IMG/VR virus record: IMGVR_UViG_3300031857_001564
Location: 1 to 22,073 of that record
Strand: one strand, 5' to 3'
DNA length: 22,073 nucleotides
Source: a virus
Position numbers and translations under genes: made by a program. Positions 5,264-11,813 of this stretch are shown here, in pieces (the stretch's first letter is position 1; each line of letters starts with the position of its first letter). The notes under the pieces were generated by a model that worked only from the letters and a program-made list of their open reading frames with translations, did no database searches and was not told the origin of the DNA.

Positions 5264-5682
5264 CAGAAGCAAACTTCTCGTTCACAACAAAGATAGGCAG
5301 TGACTTGTTCACTGTACGTGGTGCCACTATAGATGAGTTCAAAGAGAACTTAGTCTCTAGTGTAGTAACAGAAATAGTTGACCACATCAAGGGACTACAA
5401 GAGTCCGTTGGCGGTACAGTCAGCATGCAATCAGCAGTAGATACGGCTTCTAAATATTTAGGAGCAGTGGCTACGGGAAAAGCACAACCATCTCCAGCAC
5501 CAACAGTCAATTCAAAATCGGGGGGCCCAGTATGCAAACATGGCCCGATGACTGGCAGGAGTGGTAATGGGGCAAAGGGACCTTGGAAAGCATGGATGTG
5601 TCCATCTCCAAAGGGAACTGCAGACCAATGCGAACCGCAGTGGGTACGCCGTGACACACCTGATTGGGCACTCATAAGTTGA
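5260..5682 (+). CDS. Unknown protein with C-terminal zinc-binding segment
   Basis: A 140-residue protein from GTG 5260, with GGAGG five bases upstream and a GTGA overlap with the nuclease stop; ATG 5248 is a less likely alternative. The N-terminal half is globular and partly helical. A Pro/Ala/Ser-rich linker (about residues 72-86, GKAQPSPAPTVNSKSGG) leads to a segment with CKHGPMTGRSG, PWKAWMCPSPKGTADQC and PQWV. The Cys and His residues there suggest a small zinc site. Position between nuclease and ATPase suggests a recombination or replication accessory, perhaps DNA-binding, but I do not recognise a named family. Confidence 0.72.
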   Translation: MTEANFSFTTKIGSDLFTVRGATIDEFKENLVSSVVTEIVDHIKGLQESVGGTVSMQSAVDTASKYLGAVATGKAQPSPAPTVNSKSGGPVCKHGPMTGRSGNGAKGPWKAWMCPSPKGTADQCEPQWVRRDTPDWALIS

Positions 5683-6455
5683 GACGACTAGACCGTGCTG
5701 TGCGACGCTCTGAGGCAGGCGGGGAACCACTCCCGCCTGTCTTCAAAGCCTTAGAAGCAATGAAGATAGTGTTACGTAGGTCAGAAATCACAATGATTGC
5801 TGGACAACCAGGCGCAGGTAAAAGCACGCTAGCCTTAGCGTTGGCTCTGCGAATGCGCGTACCTACTCTTTACTTCTCGGCTGACACAGGTGCTCACACA
5901 ATGGGTATGCGCTGTTTGTCTATGCTGTCTAACAAGACACAAGAACAATCAGAGGTAGCCTTACAAAAAGAACCAGCATGGTCTAACAAAGTGTTGCAAG
6001 ATACTCGCCACATCATGTGGTCGTTTGATTCTAGCCCAACACTTGAAGATATGGACACAGAGGTCAAAGCCTTTGAGGAACTATGGGGTGCTGCTCCAAG
6101 TCTCATTGTCGTAGACAATCTCATTGACATATCCGATGGTGGTGGTGAAGAGTTTTCCCAAATGCGACAGACAATGAAAGAGTTAAAGTATCTAGCACGC
6201 ATGACTAATGCTGCGGTCTTAGTGTTGCATCACACCAGTGAAGCGTACGATGGTAACCCATGTCCGCCTCGCTCAGCAATTCAAGGAAAGGTAAGTCAAT
6301 TGCCAGGATTAATTTGTTCAGTGGCGCAGACTGCTACGGGCGATTTAGCAGTAGCACCATTGAAGAATCGGTATGGTAAGGCTGACCCATCGGGCAGCAC
6401 TGCTACCTTCTTAGTATTTAATGGCGAGAGTATGCTGTTAGCAGACCGAATATGA
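5679..6455 (+). CDS. RecA-fold ATPase, DnaB/RadA-like helicase or recombinase
   Basis: A 258-residue protein starting at TTG 5679, which overlaps the previous stop as TTGA; TTG 5664 is an upstream alternative and neither has a clear ribosome binding site. Walker A is GQPGAGKST (42-50), Walker B LIVVDN (142-147), and LVLHHTSE (181-188) corresponds to the third catalytic motif of the RecA/DnaB superfamily. The length suits a single ATPase domain without the N-terminal DnaB helical domain. With the primase two genes on it could be the replicative helicase; alternatively it is a RadA/KaiC-like recombination ATPase next to the nucleases. The fold is certain; the exact role is inferred. Confidence 0.88.
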   Translation: MRRLDRAVRRSEAGGEPLPPVFKALEAMKIVLRRSEITMIAGQPGAGKSTLALALALRMRVPTLYFSADTGAHTMGMRCLSMLSNKTQEQSEVALQKEPAWSNKVLQDTRHIMWSFDSSPTLEDMDTEVKAFEELWGAAPSLIVVDNLIDISDGGGEEFSQMRQTMKELKYLARMTNAAVLVLHHTSEAYDGNPCPPRSAIQGKVSQLPGLICSVAQTATGDLAVAPLKNRYGKADPSGSTATFLVFNGESMLLADRI

Positions 6456-6793
6456 GTACACCACAGAAACGCAAAGGCTCCGAAGCCGAACGTCAAGTTG
6501 CAAAATACCTGATAAAACAGGGATGGAAGCACGCTGAACGTAGAGTAGCAGGGGCTACCCTTGACAAGGGTGACATCTATGGCGTGCTGGGTTGTGTCGT
6601 TGAGGTGAAGAACCAAAAGCGTACTGACCTAGCAGGCTGGGTAGAAGAACTTAAAGTCGAGATGAAGAATGCAAAAGTAGATATGGGTGTAGTAGTACAC
6701 AAGCGACCACGTGTAACAGATGTGGGAGAATGGTATGCTACACTACCGATGTCAGTATTCGTAGAGTTGCTAAAGAAGGCAGGGTTTCAGTGA
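6452..6793 (+). CDS. Holliday junction resolvase-like PD-(D/E)XK nuclease
   Basis: A 113-residue protein whose ATG overlaps the previous stop (ATGA). It has the archaeal-Hjc/VRR-NUC type active site: E11 in RKGSEAERQVAKYL, D41 in DKGDIYGV, then E51-V-K53 in CVVEVKNQKR, followed by a W-containing helix. These residues bind the metal and cleave DNA. Length and motif order fit a resolvase that cuts four-way junctions before packaging, although other structure-specific nucleases share the fold. It sits between ATPase and primase in the replication block. Confidence 0.85.
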   Translation: MSTPQKRKGSEAERQVAKYLIKQGWKHAERRVAGATLDKGDIYGVLGCVVEVKNQKRTDLAGWVEELKVEMKNAKVDMGVVVHKRPRVTDVGEWYATLPMSVFVELLKKAGFQ

Positions 6794-7161
6794 AGCCATC
6801 CATCTCTAAAGTGCTAGAGCATTACGGTGCTCGCTGTAACACTAGGGGTGGATGGCAGAAACTCAAGTGTCCATTCCATAATGACCGACACGCAAGTTCA
6901 GGTTACAATGAAGACAAAGGATACTTTAAATGTTTTACTTGTGATGTAGCAGGTGACGCATACGATATCATTATGAAACAGGAAGGGGTAGGATTCGTAG
7001 ATGCCAAGCGTAGAGCAGAAGAAATCACTGGAACGAGCAGTGGTTCACTATCAACAGTTTCTAAGCGAAGCGGATTCATACCTAACCGCCAGGGGAATAC
7101 CTCGAACGATGGCGGAAAGTTTTCGTTTAGGGGTAGTGAAGGAGCCGTTAACAGGTCATGA
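6790..7161 (+). CDS. DnaG-type primase, zinc-finger part
   Basis: A 123-residue frame from GTG 6790, overlapping the previous TGA as GTGA, with AGGG five bases upstream. It has the CHC2-type primase zinc finger: C27-x2-H30 in KCPFHNDRHASSGYNEDK and C48-x2-C51 in YFKCFTCDVAGDAYDI. This domain recognises template DNA for primer synthesis. After about residue 80 the sequence becomes Ser/Gly/Arg-rich without clear structure, and it stops at 7159-7161, while the matching TOPRIM part continues in the +1 frame from 7001. The two frames overlap by 161 bases. Active DnaG primases carry both parts in one chain, so a frameshift or a two-subunit primase must be considered. Confidence 0.87.
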   Translation: MKPSISKVLEHYGARCNTRGGWQKLKCPFHNDRHASSGYNEDKGYFKCFTCDVAGDAYDIIMKQEGVGFVDAKRRAEEITGTSSGSLSTVSKRSGFIPNRQGNTSNDGGKFSFRGSEGAVNRS

Positions 7162-7612
7162 ACACTTACATGGAAGGTTGGTTATTCCTTACCTTACTAT
7201 TACTGGAGTTGTCGATATTCGCTTTCGTTCTATGGATAGCACGGACCCCAAGTACCTCGGTCTTCCAGGGGCCAAGACTCATTTATTTAATGTATCATCG
7301 GTACTTATTAGCGATAGCAAGATTGCGGTTACAGAAGGTGAAGTTGACACTATCACCCTTGCGACTATGGGTATACACGCCGTTGGAGTACCAGGTGTAT
7401 CCAATTGGAAACCCCACTACAGTCGCATACTACAAGATTTCGAGGAAGTATTGGTGTTTGCCGATGGTGACCAAGCAGGTCGTGACTTCTCGAAAAGACT
7501 GGCACGGGATTTGGACAGCGTTACAATCATCAACTGCCCTGAAGGAGAGGATGTAAATAGTGTCTACACCAAGTTCGGGTCGGAGTGGTTCATGGAGAAG
7601 GTCAATGAGTGA
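7001..7612 (+). CDS. DnaG-type primase, TOPRIM catalytic part
   Basis: A 203-residue frame. Its ATG 7001 directly follows an in-frame TAG (6998-7000), and AGGA at 6990-6993 gives a plausible ribosome binding site, so internal initiation is credible. Conserved primase features are YLTARGIP (27-34), GHEHLHGRLVIPYLT (52-66), KYLGLPG, the TOPRIM glutamate in TEGEVD (111-116), VGVPG, and the metal-binding DGD (155-157) in LVFADGDQAGRDF. This part polymerises the RNA primer. The zinc finger lies in the other frame upstream; a fused product would need a +1 shift between 7001 and 7161. Its end overlaps the next ATG. Confidence 0.88.
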   Translation: MPSVEQKKSLERAVVHYQQFLSEADSYLTARGIPRTMAESFRLGVVKEPLTGHEHLHGRLVIPYLTITGVVDIRFRSMDSTDPKYLGLPGAKTHLFNVSSVLISDSKIAVTEGEVDTITLATMGIHAVGVPGVSNWKPHYSRILQDFEEVLVFADGDQAGRDFSKRLARDLDSVTIINCPEGEDVNSVYTKFGSEWFMEKVNE

Positions 7613-7931
7613 TATCTTTGAACACGTAGAAGAACACGGAAAGATTCCAGTAGTCTTACTGCCACTACCTGATGGTAAGATGATTGATGTTTGGACTTTT
7701 CTTGCTGCTTTGTATGAGGTAGTGGATGGTGAAGACATGCAATCTGCATCCGATATGATTCAATGGTTGGGTACTATCATCTTTGAAGCAATGGATGCAG
7801 TACCCATGCCAGAGAAACCTAATCAAAAAACCATAGCACAAATCTTTAGGAAAGAAACTGAAAACTTTGATGAGAAGTTTGAGAAGTTTCTTAAATCGTT
7901 GGAAGGAGAAACCGATGGGAAAGCCGACTAA
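7605..7931 (+). CDS. Unknown acidic protein
   Basis: A 108-residue protein from ATG 7605, overlapping the primase end by eight bases, with GAGAAGG close upstream. It is acidic and mainly helical: MSDIFEHVEEHG, a DVWTFLAALYEVVDGEDM helix, IQWLGTIIFEAMDAV, and a charged C-terminal helix FDEKFEKFLKSLEGE. No motif or membrane segment is visible. I do not recognise the family. Being directly after the primase suggests a replication-related or regulatory role, which is only inference. Confidence 0.72.
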   Translation: MSDIFEHVEEHGKIPVVLLPLPDGKMIDVWTFLAALYEVVDGEDMQSASDMIQWLGTIIFEAMDAVPMPEKPNQKTIAQIFRKETENFDEKFEKFLKSLEGETDGKAD

Positions 7932-8241
7932 CATAATTAACTTTGAAGTTGTGGCGTCAACTTACTTCAATCAATTAAAACATGTTCTTGCTTCTAAGCA
8001 ACGTGACTATGGACCAAGTAACATAGCCAACGCACCAGGCGGACCGCTCAATGGTTTACGTGTGCGTATCTATGATAAAGTGTCACGCATAAATAACCTG
8101 ATAGAAACTGGTGCCACACCCGATAACGAATCGTTACACGATTCTTTCTTAGACCTAGCCAACTACTCAGTCATTGCACTTATGGTACTTGACAATGTAT
8201 GGCCAGACCCAAAGAGGTGGGATGTTGATGGTATTGAATGA
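7915..8241 (+). CDS. Nmad1/DUF1599-like protein
   Basis: A 108-residue protein from ATG 7915, with AAGGAGA upstream. Residues 22-90 match the pattern of the DUF1599 family, also called nucleotide modification associated domain 1: KQRDYGPSNIANAP, GLRVRIYDKVSRINNLIET, then DNESLHDSFLDLANYSVIAL. Family members in phages are often near nucleotide-metabolism or DNA-modification genes and resemble all-alpha nucleotide-binding proteins such as MazG-type pyrophosphatases. The conserved D, K and E residues probably bind metal or nucleotide. A role in nucleotide pool or base modification is plausible but unproven here. Confidence 0.72.
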   Translation: MGKPTNIINFEVVASTYFNQLKHVLASKQRDYGPSNIANAPGGPLNGLRVRIYDKVSRINNLIETGATPDNESLHDSFLDLANYSVIALMVLDNVWPDPKRWDVDGIE

Positions 8242-8926
8242 TGGCTTTGCGAAGTACATACTCGATGGCTATGCAGGTTTGGTAAAGCAGATATCCAATG
8301 AGTACCATAGTAAATACCCAATGGTACCAAGGGAAGACATCGCTCAGGAACTATGGCTATGGTTCTGGGAGCACCCGAACAAAACAATAGATTGGATAAA
8401 GTTAGATGACAAAGATGCTGACTCGCTATTTGCTAGGTCTTTACGTAATCAGGCTACTGGTTTCTGCGCTAAAGAAAAAGCGAAAGCACTCGGCTATGAA
8501 ACCATCGACAACTTCTACTACCATAAAGATTTAGTAGAACAGTTCCTTCCCCTTGTGATAGAGGATAGGTTCGAACAGCCTGTTGATTATGGTGAATCAA
8601 TAGGTAAGATATTTACTACATCAGAACCTAGTACTGGTGGCAACTGGATGTCCTACTTAGCAGATGTTTATGTGGGATTCAAGAAACTAACAGCAGACCA
8701 AAGGGCAATCCTTGTCATGAAGTATGGACCACAACAGTTAACTCATGACCAGATAGCAACTGAATATAGTATATCAACTGATAACGCTCGCATGAGAGTT
8801 AACAGGGCTCTACGCTCTATCATCTTTAAACTAGGTGCTAGTGCGCCATACACAGATGAAGACTACCCAGAAACATCTGTCCCTAAAGAGGAGATACATG
8901 GCTCAATCGACCAAGAAGAGGAGTGA
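8222..8926 (+). CDS. Phage RNA polymerase sigma factor, sigma-70 family
   Basis: A 234-residue protein. ATG 8222 overlaps the previous gene; ATG 8228 has better spacing from GAGGTG and is an alternative. Residues about 36-85 resemble sigma region 2 (REDIAQELWLWFWEHP and the helix LFARSLRNQATGFCAKEKAK). Residues about 154-205 resemble region 4 (KKLTADQRAILVMKYGPQQL, then a helix-turn-helix THDQIATEYSISTDNARMRV), the -35 binding part. The middle is divergent and the acidic tail (SIDQEEE) is unusual. It likely redirects host RNA polymerase to phage promoters, perhaps late ones or the shared motif at 849 and 4380. WhiB, encoded upstream, could bind its region 4 or that of the host factor. Confidence 0.8.
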   Translation: MLMVLNDGFAKYILDGYAGLVKQISNEYHSKYPMVPREDIAQELWLWFWEHPNKTIDWIKLDDKDADSLFARSLRNQATGFCAKEKAKALGYETIDNFYYHKDLVEQFLPLVIEDRFEQPVDYGESIGKIFTTSEPSTGGNWMSYLADVYVGFKKLTADQRAILVMKYGPQQLTHDQIATEYSISTDNARMRVNRALRSIIFKLGASAPYTDEDYPETSVPKEEIHGSIDQEEE

Positions 8927-9305
8927 CTTCGACTTAGACTTCGCCAATGGCAAAGAAGGCGAAACTCTAGTAGGAGAGTTACTTACTGGCGGTCGCACCG
9001 TCGAAGTTAAAAGAGACTTACGATGGCGTGAGACTGGCAATCTATTTATTGAAACTGAATGTTTCTACATTGCCAAAAAAGGCTGGGCTCCATCTGGCTT
9101 ATCAGTTACGAAGGCTGACTATTGGGCATTTGTAATAGGTGAAAGTACATTCATTGTACCTACTCAAATATTACAAGACTCAGTAGTTAAATATGGTAGG
9201 CGAATTGAAAACCGCACACCACCTAATCAAAGCAAAGGTTATCTTATTACACCTGCTGACTTGGTGGAGATGACAAAGGATAAAGCAAATGCACAGCAAG
9301 AATGA
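8898..9305 (+). CDS. Possible PD-(D/E)XK-type endonuclease
   Basis: A 135-residue protein from ATG 8898, with AGAGGAG just upstream and overlapping the sigma-factor end. Features: FANGKEGETLVGELLTGG with an acidic residue in the first helix, then RTVEVKRDLRWRETGNLFIETE, where E36-V-K38 and the following ETE strand fit a PD-(D/E)XK-like core, and KADYWAFVIGES as a later strand. The family resemblance is to small phage nucleases; the upstream Asp of the motif is not clear, so activity is uncertain. Nothing resembling a methylase partner adjoins it directly. Confidence 0.6.
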   Translation: MAQSTKKRSDFDLDFANGKEGETLVGELLTGGRTVEVKRDLRWRETGNLFIETECFYIAKKGWAPSGLSVTKADYWAFVIGESTFIVPTQILQDSVVKYGRRIENRTPPNQSKGYLITPADLVEMTKDKANAQQE

Positions 9306-10020
9306 AACAGTAGCCGTAGGCTGGTGTGATAATGGTATGGTAGATGGCAAGTTTGCAGAGGGCTTGATGTTTACCCAACTACATAATAAGAATCTAATTG
9401 TTGACACGATTAGAGCACAAGGTAATCAGATAGGTAGACAGCGACAGGTATTACTTGACGCTTGGTATGACCAAAAGAATACTGACTGGTTACTGTGGGT
9501 TGACTCAGACATTGTGCTAACCCCACAAGTATTCAAGATGCTATGGGATGTGGCTGACAAGGCCACCCATCCAGTAGTTACTGGTGTTTACTTCATCTCT
9601 AAAGAGAATGAGCAGTCAATGATGCAACCATTCCCTTGCCTGTTTATGGATACAGATGATGAGCACAACATCGCATACGTACACCCACTACCTGATAACA
9701 AGATACTCAAGGTTGACTGTGCTGGTATGGGCTTGGTGCTAATGCACCGAGACGTAGTAACTAAGTTACGTAAAGAGTTCCCTGGTCAGTCTGTCTTCGC
9801 AGAGATAGAAGGACTAGGTACTAAGTTTATTAGTGAAGACATTGTCTTCTTCCGTAAACTAAAAGCAGCAGGGGTGCCAGTACACGCACACACTGGTGCA
9901 AGGGTAAAGCATATGAAACGCTTTGCACTAGATGAAAACTACTATCACAATTACTGGAGCATACACGCTATGGTAATGGAAGAGAAAAAGAAAAATGAGC
10001 GAGTATCCAAACTGGTTTGA
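9289..10020 (+). CDS. GT-A fold glycosyltransferase
   Basis: A 243-residue protein from ATG 9289, AAGGA eight bases upstream, overlapping the previous gene by 17 bases. The core has the helix GNQIGRQRQVLLDAWYDQ, then DWLLWVDSDIVLTPQ with the DxD metal site (D72-S-D74) that binds the nucleotide sugar, TGVYFISKEN, and a later acceptor-side SEDIVFFRKLKAAG followed by HAHTGARVKHMKR, whose histidines may complete the metal site. It would transfer a sugar to phage DNA, virion protein or a host surface sugar. A DNA target is conceivable given the Nmad1-like gene nearby, but the sequence does not identify the acceptor. Confidence 0.82.
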   Translation: MHSKNETVAVGWCDNGMVDGKFAEGLMFTQLHNKNLIVDTIRAQGNQIGRQRQVLLDAWYDQKNTDWLLWVDSDIVLTPQVFKMLWDVADKATHPVVTGVYFISKENEQSMMQPFPCLFMDTDDEHNIAYVHPLPDNKILKVDCAGMGLVLMHRDVVTKLRKEFPGQSVFAEIEGLGTKFISEDIVFFRKLKAAGVPVHAHTGARVKHMKRFALDENYYHNYWSIHAMVMEEKKKNERVSKLV

Positions 10021-10585
10021 GATGACAGCCGAGAATAACTTCAAGAACTATCTGCTGCCGTATGCAGGTAGGTCTAATCTAAACTTCTTACAGGTAGGTG
10101 CCTACACAGGCGATGCTAGTAAGTGGTTACTAGACAACGTACTTACAGGTGAGGGTTCCAAACTAACTGACGTAGATACGTGGCGTGGTTCTGATGAAGC
10201 ATCTCACAAAGATATGGATTGGTCTGATATAGAAGCAGTCTATGATGAAAGGGTTAAAAGATATGGGGACAAAGTTATTAAGGTCAAGTCTGACAGTGTT
10301 GAGTTCCTTCGTACGCAACCATTTTTTATATACGATTTTATATATATTGATGGTGACCACACCGCTCTTGGTGCTTTTGCTGACGCCGTAGGTTCTTGGC
10401 CCTTACTAAAGCCAATGGGCATTATGGCCTTCGATGATTACACTTGGACAAGTGGCATCTCACCTGAGCACGAACCTAAGAAGGGCATTGATATGTTCTT
10501 AAAGGTAGCCGAAGGTTCATACAATCTAATCATAAAGAACAGTCAACTGTGGGTACGCAATACCCTGCAATTTCCAGAGGACTGA
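9995..10585 (+). CDS. Class I SAM-dependent methyltransferase
   Basis: A 196-residue protein starting inside the glycosyltransferase 3' end. It shows a Rossmann methyltransferase pattern: motif I LQVGAYTGDAS (32-42), DVDTWRGSDEAS after strand 2, DFIYIDGDHTALGAF (114-128) resembling the Methyltransf_24 type, and LKPMGIMAFDDYTW (138-151). This type often modifies sugars or small molecules rather than DNA; no DNA target-recognition domain or NPPY/DPPY motif is present. Tandem overlap with the glycosyltransferase suggests that both modify the same glycan or base. Confidence 0.8.
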   Translation: MSEYPNWFEMTAENNFKNYLLPYAGRSNLNFLQVGAYTGDASKWLLDNVLTGEGSKLTDVDTWRGSDEASHKDMDWSDIEAVYDERVKRYGDKVIKVKSDSVEFLRTQPFFIYDFIYIDGDHTALGAFADAVGSWPLLKPMGIMAFDDYTWTSGISPEHEPKKGIDMFLKVAEGSYNLIIKNSQLWVRNTLQFPED

Positions 10586-10586
10586 C

Positions 10587-10763
10587 ATGCCGACATATGA
10601 ATACTCTTGTGTTCCGTGCGAACACGATGTAGCATTAAGTCGTGACATAGATAACAGAGATGACTTTGTACTCTGTGAATATTGTGGCGCAAGAATGATA
10701 CGAGTCTGGACCCCACCAGGGATAACCTTTAACGGGCCAGGCTTCTACAAAACAGGTGGATAA
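10587..10763 (+). CDS. FmdB-type zinc-ribbon protein
   Basis: A 58-residue gene, missed by longer ORF cutoffs. It opens with MPTYEYSCVPC, the hallmark of FmdB-like putative regulatory zinc ribbons, with C8-x2-C11 and C30-x2-C33 (LCEYCG). The C-terminal TFNGPGFYKTGG is also typical of this family. It starts one base after the methyltransferase stop and ends in a TAATG overlap with the next gene. Function unknown; these proteins are thought to bind zinc and perhaps nucleic acid. Confidence 0.82.
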   Translation: MPTYEYSCVPCEHDVALSRDIDNRDDFVLCEYCGARMIRVWTPPGITFNGPGFYKTGG

Positions 10764-10918
10764 TGAGCACTGATAGTTTATTATTATTTATGATGGGTTA
10801 TGTACTAATTGGAGTTCCGTTAGGATTGATACTTGCTAATCTTATGTTGGCACGAAGATATGATATTAAAGTAGCGAAGCCCTCTAAAAACAAAAATAAG
10901 CCCCTATCCTCTAGGTAG
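10763..10918 (+). CDS. Small membrane protein, last gene of early operon
   Basis: A 51-residue protein whose ATG overlaps the previous stop (TAATG). Residues 5-30 are strongly hydrophobic (SLLLFMMGYVLIGVPLGLIL) and are followed by RR and a lysine-rich tail (KVAKPSKNKNK), which indicates one membrane span with a basic cytoplasmic end. The final codons run into the convergent terminator structure. No family is recognised; overlap and packing support it as a real gene. Confidence 0.65.
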   Translation: MSTDSLLLFMMGYVLIGVPLGLILANLMLARRYDIKVAKPSKNKNKPLSSR

Positions 10919-10979
10919 GGTGGGTACCTGGAAGATAGGGGCAACTTGCCTGAGATTCAATCTCAGACGTTTTTAGAGG
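10881..10979. terminator. Bidirectional terminator with nested stems
   Basis: Outer arms CCTCTAAAAAC (10881-10891) and GTTTTTAGAGG (10969-10979) are perfectly complementary. Inside are two hairpins: GCCCCTATC/GATAGGGGC (10900-10908/10934-10942), containing AGGTA/TACCT (10913-10917/10925-10929), and CTGAGAT-TCA-ATCTCAG (10950-10966). On the - strand the first hairpin is followed by a T-rich tail (10899 down to 10886); on the + strand the second is followed by ACGTTTTT. It lies exactly between convergent gene blocks and can end both. Confidence 0.85.
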
Positions 10980-11198
10980 CTAGTCTTGGACTTCCTCAAA
11001 GGTAGGGGTAGCGAGGGCTTCATCCCATAGGTCGTTCTCTTTGCGCTGGGCAAACTCACCTAGGCCGAGGGCTGATAGCACGAAGGCTACGGCTGCTTCG
11101 GTAGGGATTTCAGGGAACAGGAATGACACTACCAAGGCTACAGTTGCAGACACGAAGGCTGCGATACGAGTTGGATTATCTTTAATGAATGTCTTCAT
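10980..11198 (-). CDS. Holin-like small membrane protein
   Basis: A 72-residue protein. Residues 12-45 are hydrophobic and split by PEIPTE, giving one or two membrane segments (IAAFVSATVALVVSFLF and AAVAFVLSALGLGEFA). The C-terminus is charged (QRKENDLWDEALATPTFEEV). Size, membrane segments and position one gene from an M23 endolysin fit a holin. It is the last gene of the late operon, directly before the terminator. An antiholin or other lysis membrane protein is possible. Confidence 0.7.
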   Translation of the reverse strand: MKTFIKDNPTRIAAFVSATVALVVSFLFPEIPTEAAVAFVLSALGLGEFAQRKENDLWDEALATPTFEEVQD

Positions 11199-11403
11199 TG
11201 TTATCTTTCTTTTGAATTAACATGTAATATATCTGGTCAACCTTGCCCTCTAGTTTACGGACACGGTCATTAATACTGGAGCCAGAGTTTGGCTTGAGTT
11301 CATATAGGTAGTGCTTAACTAAGAATCTAACTGTTGCTCCAAACGCTGCTATGATTGTAATTATAGAGACAATAATTGCTGTCCATTCGTATGCAGTCAT
11401 CAT
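11182..11403 (-). CDS. Small membrane protein, possible second holin or lysis accessory
   Basis: A 73-residue protein with one N-terminal span (residues 6-29, EWTAIIVSIITIIAAFGATV) and a charged C-terminal helix with heptad-like leucines (INDRVRKLEGKVDQIYYMLIQKK). This layout is common in phage holin-cassette proteins. Its ATG overlaps the endolysin stop and its end overlaps the next membrane gene by 17 bases, so the three form a tightly coupled lysis cassette. Which of the two membrane proteins makes the pore cannot be told. Confidence 0.68.
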   Translation of the reverse strand: MMTAYEWTAIIVSIITIIAAFGATVRFLVKHYLYELKPNSGSSINDRVRKLEGKVDQIYYMLIQKKDNNEDIH

Positions 11404-11813
11404 ACTGCCTTCATCGCTATCAGTACTAACGGGTCAACAAAGCAAGCAGGTGCGTATCTGAAAGGAGCGACACGTACTTCAAAGTGCAAGTGTGGACCAC
11501 TAGAGTTACCTGTGTTACCTGCTTCGCCGATGTGCTGGCCAGTCTTAATCTTCTGGCCCTTCTTGACCAGTGCCTTAGATAAGTGTGCATAGATGGCACG
11601 GAATCCGTTACCGTGGTCTACGACTATGGCTATGCCATAGGATGGTCCCCACGATACGCTGCCAACTTCTAACACCTTTCCATCATAGGCTGCACAAATG
11701 TCAGTATTAACTGGACACTTGTAGTCTACGCCTGTGTGGAATCCAAACTTCCACATCTTACCTTTTTGTTTGTAAGGTGTGGTTATCTTTTTTCCAGGTA
11801 CTGGACTTGTCAT
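11400..11813 (-). CDS. M23-family peptidase, endolysin
   Basis: A 137-residue protein with the complete LytM/M23 zinc site: H26-x3-D30 in FHTGVDY, the catalytic H77 in YAHLS, and H108-x-H110 in GPHLHFE. These enzymes cut peptide cross-links in peptidoglycan. The protein consists of little more than the catalytic domain, without a signal peptide or wall-binding repeats, so it would need a holin for export, matching the two membrane genes downstream. A virion-associated peptidase is an alternative, since it directly follows a tail gene and its ATG overlaps that gene's stop. Confidence 0.92.
   Translation of the reverse strand: MTSPVPGKKITTPYKQKGKMWKFGFHTGVDYKCPVNTDICAAYDGKVLEVGSVSWGPSYGIAIVVDHGNGFRAIYAHLSKALVKKGQKIKTGQHIGEAGNTGNSSGPHLHFEVRVAPFRYAPACFVDPLVLIAMKAV

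Noticed and set aside
4576-5675. Long - strand frames opposite the nuclease and zinc-binding genes
   Set aside because: The + strand frames carry catalytic motifs and ribosome binding sites; the antisense ones have neither.
7158-7556. 132-residue + strand frame inside the primase
   Set aside because: Overlaps the well-supported TOPRIM frame entirely and has no recognisable motifs.
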